This document shows positions 27,543-38,834 of a stretch of 64,000 bases of DNA, piece after piece (within the stretch, counting starts at the first letter, position 1; each line of letters begins with the position of its first letter). Position numbers and translations under genes: made by a program. Source of the DNA: Chitinophagaceae bacterium (GTDB lineage Bacteria > Bacteroidota > Bacteroidia > Chitinophagales > Chitinophagaceae); assembly GCA_016721385.1 (NCBI GenBank), contig JADKIE010000011.1, positions 1-64,000 on the forward strand, written 5' to 3'. The notes beneath the pieces were generated by a model. It did no database searches and was not told the DNA's origin. It worked only from the letters and a program-made list of their open reading frames with translations.

Positions 27543-29995
27543 TTACTTGTGTTTTAGTTTAAGATGGTCTAAAAAGTAAACAATTTTTAGCGTAATCTCG
27601 TTGCTGTGTGGGTTGTCAATAGATTTACCTAGGTTTTTTAGATAGGTTCTATTGCTATATGGATTTAGTTTTACATTATTGCCTAAAGCATTTTTCCAGC
27701 CTAATGTTATGCGGCTGCCAAGTAAAAAATCCCAGGTATAAAACAAATCAACGTTAAAAGTATTAAAGTTTAAATTTTGGTTTTGTAGAAAAGTGGTTTC
27801 TGTCCAATAGCCATCATTTTTTAAATTGTAAAAATTGGTATTATTAAGCAACGACCAATTATGGCGCATAATTACAGATAAATTCATACGTGGGGTAAAA
27901 CTATACTGTGCACTTAAAAGAGTGAAATTTTTCTTTACATCTCTCCGGGCAATTAACGGTTTGTTTGTAATAACACTATCGTTAATAAATGCCCAGCCCC
28001 AATTGCCTTTATCTTGTTCAATTGCTATATTGGTAGATAGTTGAAATTTATTGCTAAACCTATATCTGAGGCCCAAAGCTCCATTCCAGTAAGGATCATT
28101 TGGTAGTGGCGATTCTGCCCCGCCAATGGAGTAGCTAAAGTATAATTTTTTTCGGCTATCGGAGCTGCCATTTATTGCTAAATAATAATAAGGCGCTCTT
28201 TTTAAAAATGTGCGGTATAAGTATCAGTATTTACAAAATAATCGTTATACCAAAATGGCTTTGTGTTAAATGCAAAACGGATATCCCAAAAATTTTTAAA
28301 CAAATAAAATGCATTTGCCGCAACCTCAAAACTACTCCAAACAAAAGGTTTGTACAAATAAGCGTTATACAAATTAATGCTATAGCTATGGTTAATAAAA
28401 TGTCTGGTAGGGTTAGTATAAATATAGCTTAAAGAGCCAAAATAATCAATTGCATTCGTGTTTTGCAGGTATCCTAAATCGTTAGGGTCGTACTTATCAC
28501 TTTCTATATTGATGCCTGCATTGTATTGCCATGCGCCACTTATTTTTCCAAAACTTGTATTGGCTTTTACACCATTTTTTTTAAGGTGGTTACCCCACAC
28601 ACTGCTGTACTTTGTTGCAATAAAAAAATTGTATTTCTTGTTTTTGTCAAATAAAGAAAAATCAATGCTGCTTACATTGGCATTTCGGCTATTTCCTTTA
28701 CGTAAAACATTGGTGTTGGTAAAACTTAAGTACGATCGGTTTTTAAAAGCCTGATCAAAAACTATAATGTTGTAGTTGGTTAACGGCTCGGTTAAAATGC
28801 TGGAATCTGTTGCAGTATTTAAGTTGGTAACATTGGCGTACATTGGCTTAGTTACAGCATTAAAAAAGCCAATACCCAAATTGTTTTTAGTACGGCCGCT
28901 AAGCTTAGTGGCATTATACAAACGGGTAATGCCCGGGTTTTTATTTATTTTATAATTTGCATTGTTTCCGTAGTTATTGAGTATTGCTGAAGTGCCTGCC
29001 GGCATTGACCCTATACGCCTTGAGTAAAATAAACCTGCTTTATTAAACAACTCTGTTCCTTCGGTAAAAAAAGGCCTGTATTCATCAAACTTTACTTCAA
29101 AAGGTGTTAAATTTAAATATACATTATCGCTTTGTACTTGTGCAAAGTCGGGTATTAAGGTCATATCTAAAGTAAAGCTTTCGTTTATGCCATACTTTAC
29201 ATCCATACCACCACTTTTTAAATATTCTGTTACACTTCCTTTATCCGTTGGCGATACCCTAATACCACCCGATAAATAAGGTGAAAAAGAAAGCCGTAGC
29301 GGAGGGCTAATATCTTTTAAATTATTCCAATTGCCCCATTGGTTTACATCGCCGGAAATATTAGGATTTACCGGACTCCAAATGCTGTTTTCATTTTCTT
29401 TTCTGATAAAACGGGCAAAATTTAATCCCCAGTTTTGAAGTTTATTTTTGGAGAAACGAATGGCACTAAACGGAATTTTTATTTCGGCAACCCATCCATC
29501 TTTTTTAATACTTACTTTACTTTCCCAAACGGCATCCCAATTGGCATCGTACATAGTGCCACCGTTAGACAGTTTAGCATCTGCCTGCACACCTGCAGAG
29601 CTTACCCTAAAAACAAATGCGTTTTGCCTGTCTTTATAGGTATCAAACCCAACGGTAAAAATATCAACATCTTGTCGGTCTATTTTATCTCGTTCGGTTA
29701 ATTGTTTACCTATAGTTTCTGGATTACCATATAAATAAGCGCCTACATATACGGCATAATTGTCGTAGGTTATTTTAACTTCAGATTTATGGGAAGAGGT
29801 TTTACCAAAAGTTGGATGCGATATAATAAAATCTGTTGCTGGAGGTAAAATATTCCAAATTTCGTCCGTTAAATTTCCATCTATAATTACAGGCTTATCT
29901 GTTTTTGTGGCATCAAGATTCTTTACCTGGCCATAGGTACTTAACGAAAATAAAAACGTAGCAAGGAATAGTATGATTTTATCGATAGAGGGCAT
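27543..29995 (-). CDS. DUF5916 protein with CBM9-like domain (frameshifted)
   Basis: About 817 residues with a break near 28195. Signal peptide 1-22 (STYGQ). A family-9 carbohydrate-binding-like domain (about 27-205) starts KPVIIDGNLTDEIWN and contains VKITYDNYAVYVGAYL and WVAEIKIPFSAIRF. The remainder (about 215-817) is rich in alternating aromatic and polar strands (for example YRPFFTEGTELFN, then RYRFSNKFQLSTNIAIE), consistent with an outer-membrane beta-barrel as proposed for DUF5916. Such proteins are common in Bacteroidota, often near peptidases; their role is not established. It is transcribed 67 bases upstream of proline dehydrogenase's 3' end, on the same strand, without clear operon linkage. 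Confidence 0.8.
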
Positions 29996-30062
29996 TAATA
30001 CGGCGGCAAATATAATATATTAATGCCTGTTAAAATACGTGTTTATTTACTGCGTATTTTTA

Positions 30063-31298
30063 CTAAGCACTTCTACGCATTAATTCTTTTTTTATAAATG
30101 CCAGCTCTTTACCAGTTTGTCCTGCAACAGAGCTGTTTTCCTGTGCCCTTCTCATTAAGTAAGGGATAACATCTTTTATTGGGCCAAAGGGTAAATATTT
30201 ACTTACCGAACATCCTGCTTTAGCCAAATTAAAAGTAATATTATCGCTCATGCCATACAGCTGCGAAAAATGGATATGCTTATGCGTTAGTTCAATGTTG
30301 TTTTTTTGCATTAACTCTACCGTATATTCATTGCTGTATTCGTTATGCGACGCAACAATTAATGAAATTTTATCAATATGATTTACACAAAATTCCACTG
30401 CACTGTTATAGTCGTTATCGCAGGATTGTTTATCGGGTTGTATAGGAGATGGGTAATTAAGCTCGGCAGCCCTGTTTCTTTCTTTTTCCATGTATGCACC
30501 TCTTACCAATTTTGCACCAAGTATAAATCCTCTTTCTAAGGCCGCTTCATAACTGGCTTTTAAAAATGCAAGTCTATCGTGCCTGTACAGTTGCAAGGTA
30601 TTATAAACAATAGCACTTTTTTTATTGAATGTGTCCATCATCAGCATTGTTAACGCATCCACAGGATCTTGTATCCACGAGTCTTCTGCGTCAATTAATA
30701 CACCAATATTTTTTTCTGCACCAGCTTCACAAATTTTTAATAAACGTAAACGAACGGCATGCCATTCTTTTTTTTCGGCATCGGTTAAATTTTCTACAGC
30801 GGTTAAATATTTTTTCATTAATGTGCCATTCAGTTTTTGCATGGCAGCATCTATTTTTTCGAGTAAAGCAAATCGGGCTATACCGGTAACCTTTACACTC
30901 ATAAACGGAATATTATTTTGTGTACCGGCATAGTTAATAACCTTTATAAACTCAGTGGTAGCATGTTCAAATCCTTCTTCGCCATCATCGCCACCTTCTA
31001 CACCATAATCTAAAATTACTTTTACATGATATTCTTGTAATTTTTTTGCAACAGGTGCAGTTTCTTCCAGTGTTTCGCCACCAACAAATTGTTTAAATAT
31101 TGTTTTGCGAATAATTGTTTTGGTAAAAGGGAGATGCCATTTGATGGCAGTTGGCGTAATTTTTAAACCTAAATTTACCAACCAGGGTTTCCCCATTGCG
31201 CCAAAAAGGAAATCGGCTTTTTTTAATTCTTCATTAGATTTATAGGCAAAAGCAATCTGTGTATTTTCGAAGGAGAGAAAATCGTTATTTGTGCTCAT
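30063..31298 (-). CDS. Proline dehydrogenase
   Basis: 411 residues, intact. A monofunctional flavin-dependent TIM-barrel proline dehydrogenase that oxidises L-proline to 1-pyrroline-5-carboxylate at the inner membrane. Family blocks: VILDYGVEGGDDGEEGF (about 95-111), VLIDAEDSWIQDPVD (about 200-214), NTLQLYRHD (about 232-240) and the C-terminal LVRGAYMEKERNRA (about 261-274), with the Arg pair near residues 382-388 (YLMRRAQENSS). No P5C dehydrogenase lies in the window. The gene is about 12 kb from the hydroxyproline cluster; together they would allow use of both imino acids. Confidence 0.92.
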   Translation of the reverse strand: MSTNNDFLSFENTQIAFAYKSNEELKKADFLFGAMGKPWLVNLGLKITPTAIKWHLPFTKTIIRKTIFKQFVGGETLEETAPVAKKLQEYHVKVILDYGVEGGDDGEEGFEHATTEFIKVINYAGTQNNIPFMSVKVTGIARFALLEKIDAAMQKLNGTLMKKYLTAVENLTDAEKKEWHAVRLRLLKICEAGAEKNIGVLIDAEDSWIQDPVDALTMLMMDTFNKKSAIVYNTLQLYRHDRLAFLKASYEAALERGFILGAKLVRGAYMEKERNRAAELNYPSPIQPDKQSCDNDYNSAVEFCVNHIDKISLIVASHNEYSNEYTVELMQKNNIELTHKHIHFSQLYGMSDNITFNLAKAGCSVSKYLPFGPIKDVIPYLMRRAQENSSVAGQTGKELAFIKKELMRRSA

Positions 31299-31481
31299 AT
31301 GTTTGCAATTCGTTTTACAAAATTCGATTATTGAGAACGAATCACCAAATAATACTAATTCGATTTAAAAACAGTTTAATTGGTTTAGTGAATGCCGGAA
31401 ATAATAACATGGAACGAAAGAAATAATATCCTTTTATTGTTTAATCAGTATAAAACACAAACCCATTCAGTTGGCTAAATG
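31299..31481. other. Divergent promoter region
   Basis: This 183-base gap separates the divergent proline dehydrogenase and thioesterase genes and holds no open frame. It is AT-rich and should carry promoters for both; a plus-strand -7 box follows at 31482. No repeat or operator is evident. Confidence 0.45.
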
Positions 31482-31489
31482 TATATTTG
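31482..31489 (+). promoter_or_regulatory. TAnnTTTG -7 box of the thioesterase gene
   Basis: TATATTTG fits the Bacteroidota -7 consensus and ends 13 bases before the ATG at 31503. Because it overlaps an upstream ATG at 31479, it favours the downstream start. Confidence 0.45.
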
Positions 31490-31502
31490 CAAAAAAAGCT
31501 GT

Positions 31503-32015
31503 ATGGAAAAAAAGCCAAGCGAATCTTTAGTGGTTATGACGGAACTGGTGTTGCCCAATGATACCAATACGTTTGGGAATTTAATGGGAGGAAGGCTTAT
31601 GTATTGGATGGATATTGCTGCGGCACTTTCTGCCATGAAACATTGCAGTGCACCTGTAGTTACGGCATCTGTAGATAATATTTCGTTTGAAAGCCCAATC
31701 AAATTGGGAAATGTGGTACATATTGAAGCCAAAGTTACCAGAGCGTTTAACAGTAGTATGGAAGTACATTTGAAAGTGTGGGGTGAAGATGCAATACAAC
31801 AATATAGGTATGAAAGCAACGAGGCATATTACACATTTGTTTCGTTAGATCCTAACGGAAAACCACGAAAAGTACATGAATTAATTCCGGAAAGTGAAGA
31901 TGAAAAGAGGTTATTTGATGGTGCTTTGCGTCGCAGGCAAATACGATTAATTTTAGGCGGTAAAATGAAACCTCAGGATGCGTCTGAATTAAAAGCCTTA
32001 TTTATAACTGAGTAG
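31503..32015 (+). CDS. Acyl-CoA thioesterase (hotdog fold)
   Basis: 170 residues from ATG 31503 (an ATG at 31479 is rejected because it precedes the promoter box). Hotdog-fold acyl-CoA hydrolase of the YciA/BFIT type. The catalytic-region motif is NDTNTFGNLMGGRLMYWMDIAAA (about 18-40, with the Asn/Asp substrate site and central helix), followed by APVVTASVDNISFESPIKLGNVV (about 49-71). It cleaves fatty acyl-CoA to free acid and CoA in the cytoplasm. The C-terminal 40 residues are a charged extension (EDEKRLFDGALRRRQIRL). Its stop is 2 bases from that of the convergent acyltransferase. Confidence 0.88.
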   Translation: MEKKPSESLVVMTELVLPNDTNTFGNLMGGRLMYWMDIAAALSAMKHCSAPVVTASVDNISFESPIKLGNVVHIEAKVTRAFNSSMEVHLKVWGEDAIQQYRYESNEAYYTFVSLDPNGKPRKVHELIPESEDEKRLFDGALRRRQIRLILGGKMKPQDASELKALFITE

Positions 32016-32017
32016 TG

Positions 32018-32783
32018 TTATGTGTTTTTGGGAAAGGGCATAAATTTTTTGCTTTGCTCGATAGCATCCATAATTTGTTCTAAAATAATTTCATTGCTAT
32101 CATTGTAATTAATATCAAGTGGTTCTTTAAAAGTAACCGATAAAAGTGTTCCCTTTTTCTTAAATTTTAATCCTTTTTTATTAAATGCTCTCCAAAACCC
32201 GTTTATCACAACTGGCACTACTATAGGCTTGTTTTATTATAAATGCAGTGCCTTTACGCCCCGGAGCAAAGGGTTTGGTTGTACCCTGCGGAAAAGTAAT
32301 AACCCAATTTCTTTCTAGCGCCCTTGTAATGTTTCTGGTATCGGCAGGGTCAAGTCCTCTTCTGATTTCTGTACCTTCTTTTCGCCATGTACGCTTTACT
32401 GTTATGGCTCCGGCAAGTGTAAATAATTTACTAATCCAGTTACTTTTCATCGTTTCTTCTGCAGCAACATATTTTACCCTAATAAAGGGCCACAGCAAAT
32501 AATAAGGAATGCCTAATTTGTTTTTCTTTCGCCAACTTACAGCACAAAAAATATGAAGAAATGTAATTACATCTGCAAAATAGGTTTGATGATTGCTTAC
32601 AAATAGTACATTGTTTTTGGGTAGTTTTTGTAAACGTTCCATGCCGGTTACCTGCAATTTATTTATTATAGCCAATCCGGGGTACGACAAAAGCCCAACT
32701 ATAAAGTAAATAAATCCTTTAACAGCTCTTGATTCTTTTAAATAGGTTGTAATCTTACTTAATATGTCTTTGCTTTTGGACAT
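32018..32783 (-). CDS. PlsC-family lysophospholipid acyltransferase (frameshifted)
   Basis: About 255 residues with one break near 32225. The acceptor-site block is FVSNHQTYFAD (61-71). His65 and Asp71 are six residues apart, one more than the canonical H-x4-D, a spacing I believe recurs in Bacteroidota homologues. The second block is FPQGTTKPFAPGRKGTAF (about 172-189), where the usual Glu of FPEGTR is Gln. These changes make the exact acyl acceptor uncertain, but a 1-acylglycerol-3-phosphate or related lipid acyltransferase is the natural call. An N-terminal hydrophobic segment (about 22-40) tethers it to the inner membrane. Confidence 0.8.
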
Positions 32784-33022
32784 TTTAGACTCATTTTGGC
32801 AATCATCAAAGATAATATATCATGCTTTTGGACCGTACATAATAATAAATGCTCCAGTTTAATCAAAATCAATGCCTTTGCCGTGATATAAAATAAAGCC
32901 GATATTTTTTTTCTAAAATTTCATAACATTAAGTTAAAGTTATTATCTTTATAGCTGTAATGCCTTTTTTGATGAGATGAACTCATGCATTAAGGTATTG
33001 CAACAAACTAAAACTTTCAATT
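32784..33022 (+). promoter_or_regulatory. Leader region of the giant P-domain gene
   Basis: This 239-base gap has no gene. TATCTTTA (32944-32951) is a near-match to the -7 consensus. The leader contains a weak hairpin (AATGCCTT / AAGGTATT, about 32959-32966 and 32991-32998). Divergent signals for the acyltransferase presumably lie in the first half. Confidence 0.3.
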
Positions 33023-36000
33023 ATGCAAAAAACAACTACTTCAAACATGCTTAAAGGGTTTTTGTTTAAAATGGTGCCTATGGTGCTTATTTTAAACATT
33101 TTCTTTTTGGTTACGTCTGCACAGCAACAAAAAGGCGAAGCAGTAGTAACTCAAGGGAAATTAAATCGGGTTTCGACTCAAATTTCAGAACCTACAGATG
33201 TGCCTGCAATAAATCAGGCTTATCAAAATAGTATTCCTAAAAAAGGAACTGCCGTGCAGGCTCCAGTTAGAAGACTAGGGACTGCTACTTCAAGCAGTAG
33301 CCATGGTTTTACAAATGCTAATGGAGTTGGAGCTAGAACATCAAACCAACCTACAAGCAATTTTGTGGAGGATGTTTGTACGTTTAGTGGTGGTTTAGTA
33401 ACAGGTGATGGTGTTTTAGCTACTGGCCGTCCTTTTCGTAGTGGTATAGCATCAACTTGTGCTACTCCAACTACTTGTGGTACGCCAAATGCTACTACCG
33501 GTGCTTTATTTGATACCATTCGTATGCAAAACCTAACATGTGCATCACAGTGTGTTAGTGTTAATTATATAGCTAATGCTGGCGGTGGAGATGTTTTTGT
33601 TTCTGCATACTTAGGTAGCTTTAACCAAACAGCTTTATGTACTAATCGTATTGCAGATGGAGGCTCAAGTTCTTTATCTGGAGGTACAGCTGTTACGTTT
33701 TCATTTAACTTAGCTGCTAACGCTACAGTAATATTTTTAATTAATGGAGCTACTGGAGGAACACAATGTCCTTCATATACAATGACGGTTACAGGGCTTA
33801 ATTGCTCTGCTCCACCTCCTTGCCAGGCTCCAACTTCTTCGGTTTTAAGTCAAGTGCTTTTACCTGGTGCTCCTATAACAGTGTTTAGCCAAAATTTTGA
33901 CGGCACAATACCACCTGCAGGTTGGCCTGTTCAAAATTTAAGTAGCCCTTTAGGTACAACAGGGTGGTTCCAAAACCCAACTCCTTTCCCTCCACATGGT
34001 GGTGCAGGCTATGCAGCTGCCAACTTTAATAATACAGGTAATGTTGGTACGATTAGCAACTGGATGTTTACCCCAACTGCCACTTTAAAAAATGGCGATA
34101 TATTTACTTTCTGGACAAGAACAACCAACGGGGCATTTCCGGATAGGCTTCAAGTAAGAATGAGTACTAACGGCGCAAGTGTTAATGTTGGTGCGTCTGC
34201 TACAAGTTTTGGGGATTTTACTACAGTTTTACATGATATTAATCCAACATACACAGCAACGGGTTATCCTACTGCATGGACACAATTTACTTCTACATTA
34301 TCTGGTTTGCCAGCTGGTGGTATATCTGGCCGCTTGGCGTTTAGATATTTTGTTGAAAATGCTGGCTTATTAGGTACTAACTCTGATTTTATTGGTATTG
34401 ATGATGTTTCTTATACCACATCTGGCATTACTACCCCAACAACTTGTACGGGTAGTACGGCTAATTTAAAAGTTGATATTACTGGAGGCATAGGCCCTTA
34501 TACAGTTGTAATAAACACTGTTCCTGCAACAACTCCTATTACTGTAAATAACTATAATAGTGGCGAGAATATTCCTGTAACGCCTGCTGTTACTACGCAA
34601 TACACACTAACATCTGTTGCATCAAGTGCATGTTGTATTGGTACCGGTAATAGTGGCACACCTACAATTGTAGTTTCACCTACAACTGTTTTGCCTATTA
34701 ATGTTACAGCATTGCCAACTACTGCGGTATGTTTAGGCGATGGTGTTTTAATGACTGTTACAAATGGTGTGCCTATTACTCCACTTAATTTATCACAAAC
34801 TACTGGTCTCACAGTTGTTACCGGAAACTCAGTGTCTTGTAACGCAGGTGGTTTGCATACAGATAATAGTTATTGGAGAGTTTATGACTTAGCTCCTCAG
34901 AGTATTCCTTTCCCAACTTACTCAATTAATAGTGTAAGGTTTGGTGTAGAATTATCTAACGCAGCTGGTACAGGTACAACTCAACCCGTAACCGTACGTT
35001 TATATACACAAACTGGTGCTGCTTTCCCGGGTGGTACTCGTACATTAGTTGGCACACAAACATTTAATGTGCCTGATATGACGTTGACTACCTTTAATGC
35101 AGTGTTTACGGCACCTGTTGTAGTAGCAAGTAATGCAACTGTAGTTGTAGAGGTATTTACGCCAAGTGGGCAAGTTGCTGGTCATAGCTTCTTTTTAGGA
35201 AGTAATGCTTTACCAGAAACAGGACCAATGTATATTAATGCTGCCGCTTGCGGTATAGCAAACCCGGTTACCATTGCAAGCGTAGGCTTTCCTAACATGC
35301 ATGGTATCATTAATTTAGAAGGTCAATATGGCGGAGGTGCTACAAATCCGGTTGGATGGACTTTCTTATGGAGCCCAACAGCTGGTTTAAGCAATCCTAC
35401 CAGCAATCCGGTAGCGGCATCACCAATGGTTACTACATTAGATACTGTGGTTGGTACTGCACCAAATGGCTGTAATACATCTGCTACTTACAGAGTTGTT
35501 GTTAACCAACCACCTGCTGTAACTACAAATCCTATAGATGTAACAACATGCGATAAAACAAGTGCAAGCTTCAGTGTGGTAGCTACTGGTACTGGCCCAT
35601 TAACTTACCAATGGCAAGAGCAAGTTGGTGGTGTTGGAGCTTGGAATAACTTAGCTAATATACCTCCTTACAATAATGCTAATACGGCAACATTAACTAT
35701 AAATCCTGCAGGAGCTGTTTTGAACGGAAACAGATACCGTTGTATTGTTACAGGTATTTGTAATCCTGCGTTTACATCTAATTCTGCAAAACTAACAGTT
35801 AATAGTCTTCCTGTATTACCAATTACACCAGTTGGCCCCGTATGTGGTGGCGTTGCCGGTATCAATGGTACTCAACTAACCGTAGGTTCCGCTGTACCTC
35901 CTGTTCCGGGAAGTCAACCATTTACATCTGGTACTATTAATGTTGCAATTCCTGAGGGTGATTTCCCTACAAGGCCTGCAACTGCTGCTACCAATGTAAT

Positions 36001-38809
36001 TGCTGTTTCTGGTATACCTGCAAATGCTACAATTACAGGTGTTTCTGCAAGATTGAATGCAACACATGGTTATGTTAATGATATTGTGGCGGTGTTAAAA
36101 TCACCATCAGGTGCAGTTATTAACATCGATGCCTTGGGTGGATATCAAAATAACGCTGGTGCCAACTATGTAAATACTACATTTAGTTCTGCTGGTGTTA
36201 ACTCTATTTCTACAGGTACAGCACCATTTAGTAATACTTGGAAAATGGACGCTGCAGGTGTTACATTTACAGCCTTTGGCTTTACATTATCTGGTGGTCC
36301 AGTGGGCTTTGACCCAACAACAACCAGTACTACAGGATTTGTTGGTGCATTAAACCCTACGAATGTTAACGGAAACTGGACATTAGCAGCTTATGATGCA
36401 GGTGCACCAGATGTTGGTAGCTTAACTAAGTGGGATTTAATTATTGATTATACAACTCCAGGTACAGGTTCAGGAGCTACTTTAAGCTATGTATGGTCTC
36501 CTGCAGCTGGTTTATATACCAATTCTACAGCTACACTTCCATATACTGGTCAGGACTTGGCTACTGTATATGCAGCACCAACTACCTATACAACTTATAC
36601 AGTAACGGGCACAAATACATCAACTGGTTGTGTTAACTCAAACAGTGTAATTGTAAACTATACGCCGCCTGCTCCTAATGTAGTTCCTAATCCGGTAACT
36701 ATGTGTTTAGGCGATGCTGCTGTACGTTTAACAAGTTCATCTTCTGCAAATACAACATTGAGCTTTACATCGGGTACTATCAGTGTTCCAATTTTAGATA
36801 ATATTCCGGCTGGTTCTGTTACTCCTCCAATTGTAGTTTCTGGCATACCTGCCAATGCAGCAATTACCGGTATGAAAGTAACAGTAAATGGTACACATAC
36901 TTGGCTAGGAGATGTAGTAATGGTATTAAAAGCTCCAAATAATAATGTACTTAATTTAGATTACTATTTAGGAAATACAGGTGCCGGACCTACAACCACT
37001 TTTGTAAATACAGCATTTAGCTCAGCCTCAAGTACAACAATAGGCACAGCGAGTCCATTTACAGGTACCTTTAAAGCTGATGGAGTAGTAGTTCCAACAG
37101 CTTCGGTTAGTGGCCCAACTGGCCCTACAGGTATGTTACCAACTACAGGTATGACAGGCTTTGGCCCATTAATGGCATCATTAGGTGCAGGTGCAGCTAA
37201 TGGAAACTATGTATTAGGTTTAAGAGATGCTTTTGGTGGCGATGCCGGTACATTAACTAAGTGGGATTTAGAAATTACATATACGGTTGGTGTTCTAGCT
37301 ACGCCTGCTACCTGGAGCCCTGCAGGAGGTTTATACATTAATGCAGGAGCAACGCTTCCATACACTGGCGATCAAAGAGATACAGTTTGGGCAAAACCAA
37401 CTACAATAGGCGCTAATAATTATGATGTAACTGTAAATAGTATTCCTACACCAGATCCGGTTAATGCTGCTCCTATAGTAATTCCATCATCTGGTAATGG
37501 AACACCTTATCCTTCAGTTATTTCTGTGGCTAATTATGCTACAACAGGTGTTTCTGTTCAAAGTGTAAAATTAAACGGTGTTACACATACATGGGGAGAT
37601 GATATAGACATTTTATTACAATCGCCTACTGGCCAAAATGTAGTATTAATGTCGGATGTTGGTGGTACAGTTGCGGTTCCAAATGCTACTTATACATTTA
37701 GCGATGCTGGTCCTGCAATGAATGCAACAGCAGCTAACCCAAGTGGTACTTATAAACCAACAAATAATGGTGCTACTGATAACTGGCCAGCTCCTGGTCC
37801 CGGATCAATCACTCAAGCAACACCTACTTTAGCTTCATTTGGCAACACTGCCAATGTTAACGGAGATTGGAAATTGTTTGTAGTTGACGATGTGGCAGGA
37901 GATCAAGGTTCAATAACAGGTGGTTGGAGTATTAATTTAACTCCTACCTCTTTCTGTACATCACCTGCAAGAAGAGTGGTAGTAACAGTTAATCAACCTG
38001 CTTCTATTACAACACAGCCTGTTAATGCTACAGTTTGTACCGATAAAACAGCAAGCTTTACTGCTATAGCTACAGGTACTAGCCCAACGCACAACTGGCA
38101 ACAAAGCACTAATAATGGTAATCCAGGTACTTGGACAACACTTGCAAATGGAGGAGTATACAGTGGTGTTACTTCACAAACACTTACAATTACAAATCCT
38201 CCTGTAAGTATGAATGGATATGTATTTAGAGATTCTGTAAAAGGTGCTGCTCCTTGCGGTGCTGCATTTAGTAATGTTGTACGCTTAACAGTTAATCCAT
38301 TACCAACGGTAGTAATTAGCGCTGCGCCATATACTAAGTTATTCCCAGGATTAACAACTACATTAAGTTCTACATCTTCTCCAGCTGCTGCAATATACAC
38401 CTGGAAGAAAAATGGAGCTGTAGTTGGCGGAAGTACTCCAACATTATCTGTAAATGTTGATGGTATGGGAGACTACACTCTAACTGTTCAAGATGTAAAC
38501 GGATGTATAGGTTCTTCTAATACTGTTTCAATTTCAGATTCAATAAATGGAAAAGTATTTATTTATCCTAATCCTAACGGAGGAGTATTCCAGGTTAGGT
38601 ATCATAGCGGATTAAATAATGTACTTCCTCGTGGATTAAATATCTATGATGCTAAAGGTGCAAGAATCAGAACTGATCAATACTCAAATACTGCTCCTTA
38701 TTCAAGAATGGATGTTGATTTACGTCCGTACGGAACAGGCATTTACTGGATTGAAGTTGTTGACAGAAATGGCGATAGACTTGCTGTAGGTAGAGCAGTT
38801 GTTCAATAA
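33023..38809 (+). CDS. Giant surface protein: anchor-J, P-domain-like and Ig-like modules, T9SS sorting domain
   Basis: 1928 residues, intact. An extended N-terminal signal (about 1-35) precedes a secreted multidomain protein. Domains in order: a low-complexity lead (to about 270); a choice-of-anchor-J/MAM-like domain (about 285-470; FSQNFDGTIPPAGWP ... FIGIDDVSY); a beta domain (about 590-760); an Ig-like module (about 835-935); three proprotein-convertase P-domain-like units (about 965-1145, 1245-1425, 1480-1645), each with the strand pair ending in TKWDLIIDY, TKWDLEITY or ITGGWSINL; a second Ig-like module (about 1660-1765); a PKD-like unit; and the type IX sorting domain (about 1845-1928; VFIYPNPNGGVFQVRY ... 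GRAVVQ). No catalytic domain is seen. Likely an adhesin or matrix protein exported through T9SS. An intrinsic terminator follows. Confidence 0.88.
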   Translation: MQKTTTSNMLKGFLFKMVPMVLILNIFFLVTSAQQQKGEAVVTQGKLNRVSTQISEPTDVPAINQAYQNSIPKKGTAVQAPVRRLGTATSSSSHGFTNANGVGARTSNQPTSNFVEDVCTFSGGLVTGDGVLATGRPFRSGIASTCATPTTCGTPNATTGALFDTIRMQNLTCASQCVSVNYIANAGGGDVFVSAYLGSFNQTALCTNRIADGGSSSLSGGTAVTFSFNLAANATVIFLINGATGGTQCPSYTMTVTGLNCSAPPPCQAPTSSVLSQVLLPGAPITVFSQNFDGTIPPAGWPVQNLSSPLGTTGWFQNPTPFPPHGGAGYAAANFNNTGNVGTISNWMFTPTATLKNGDIFTFWTRTTNGAFPDRLQVRMSTNGASVNVGASATSFGDFTTVLHDINPTYTATGYPTAWTQFTSTLSGLPAGGISGRLAFRYFVENAGLLGTNSDFIGIDDVSYTTSGITTPTTCTGSTANLKVDITGGIGPYTVVINTVPATTPITVNNYNSGENIPVTPAVTTQYTLTSVASSACCIGTGNSGTPTIVVSPTTVLPINVTALPTTAVCLGDGVLMTVTNGVPITPLNLSQTTGLTVVTGNSVSCNAGGLHTDNSYWRVYDLAPQSIPFPTYSINSVRFGVELSNAAGTGTTQPVTVRLYTQTGAAFPGGTRTLVGTQTFNVPDMTLTTFNAVFTAPVVVASNATVVVEVFTPSGQVAGHSFFLGSNALPETGPMYINAAACGIANPVTIASVGFPNMHGIINLEGQYGGGATNPVGWTFLWSPTAGLSNPTSNPVAASPMVTTLDTVVGTAPNGCNTSATYRVVVNQPPAVTTNPIDVTTCDKTSASFSVVATGTGPLTYQWQEQVGGVGAWNNLANIPPYNNANTATLTINPAGAVLNGNRYRCIVTGICNPAFTSNSAKLTVNSLPVLPITPVGPVCGGVAGINGTQLTVGSAVPPVPGSQPFTSGTINVAIPEGDFPTRPATAATNVIAVSGIPANATITGVSARLNATHGYVNDIVAVLKSPSGAVINIDALGGYQNNAGANYVNTTFSSAGVNSISTGTAPFSNTWKMDAAGVTFTAFGFTLSGGPVGFDPTTTSTTGFVGALNPTNVNGNWTLAAYDAGAPDVGSLTKWDLIIDYTTPGTGSGATLSYVWSPAAGLYTNSTATLPYTGQDLATVYAAPTTYTTYTVTGTNTSTGCVNSNSVIVNYTPPAPNVVPNPVTMCLGDAAVRLTSSSSANTTLSFTSGTISVPILDNIPAGSVTPPIVVSGIPANAAITGMKVTVNGTHTWLGDVVMVLKAPNNNVLNLDYYLGNTGAGPTTTFVNTAFSSASSTTIGTASPFTGTFKADGVVVPTASVSGPTGPTGMLPTTGMTGFGPLMASLGAGAANGNYVLGLRDAFGGDAGTLTKWDLEITYTVGVLATPATWSPAGGLYINAGATLPYTGDQRDTVWAKPTTIGANNYDVTVNSIPTPDPVNAAPIVIPSSGNGTPYPSVISVANYATTGVSVQSVKLNGVTHTWGDDIDILLQSPTGQNVVLMSDVGGTVAVPNATYTFSDAGPAMNATAANPSGTYKPTNNGATDNWPAPGPGSITQATPTLASFGNTANVNGDWKLFVVDDVAGDQGSITGGWSINLTPTSFCTSPARRVVVTVNQPASITTQPVNATVCTDKTASFTAIATGTSPTHNWQQSTNNGNPGTWTTLANGGVYSGVTSQTLTITNPPVSMNGYVFRDSVKGAAPCGAAFSNVVRLTVNPLPTVVISAAPYTKLFPGLTTTLSSTSSPAAAIYTWKKNGAVVGGSTPTLSVNVDGMGDYTLTVQDVNGCIGSSNTVSISDSINGKVFIYPNPNGGVFQVRYHSGLNNVLPRGLNIYDAKGARIRTDQYSNTAPYSRMDVDLRPYGTGIYWIEVVDRNGDRLAVGRAVVQ

Positions 38810-38834
38810 CAACTACTTAACCGTTTGAATATTT

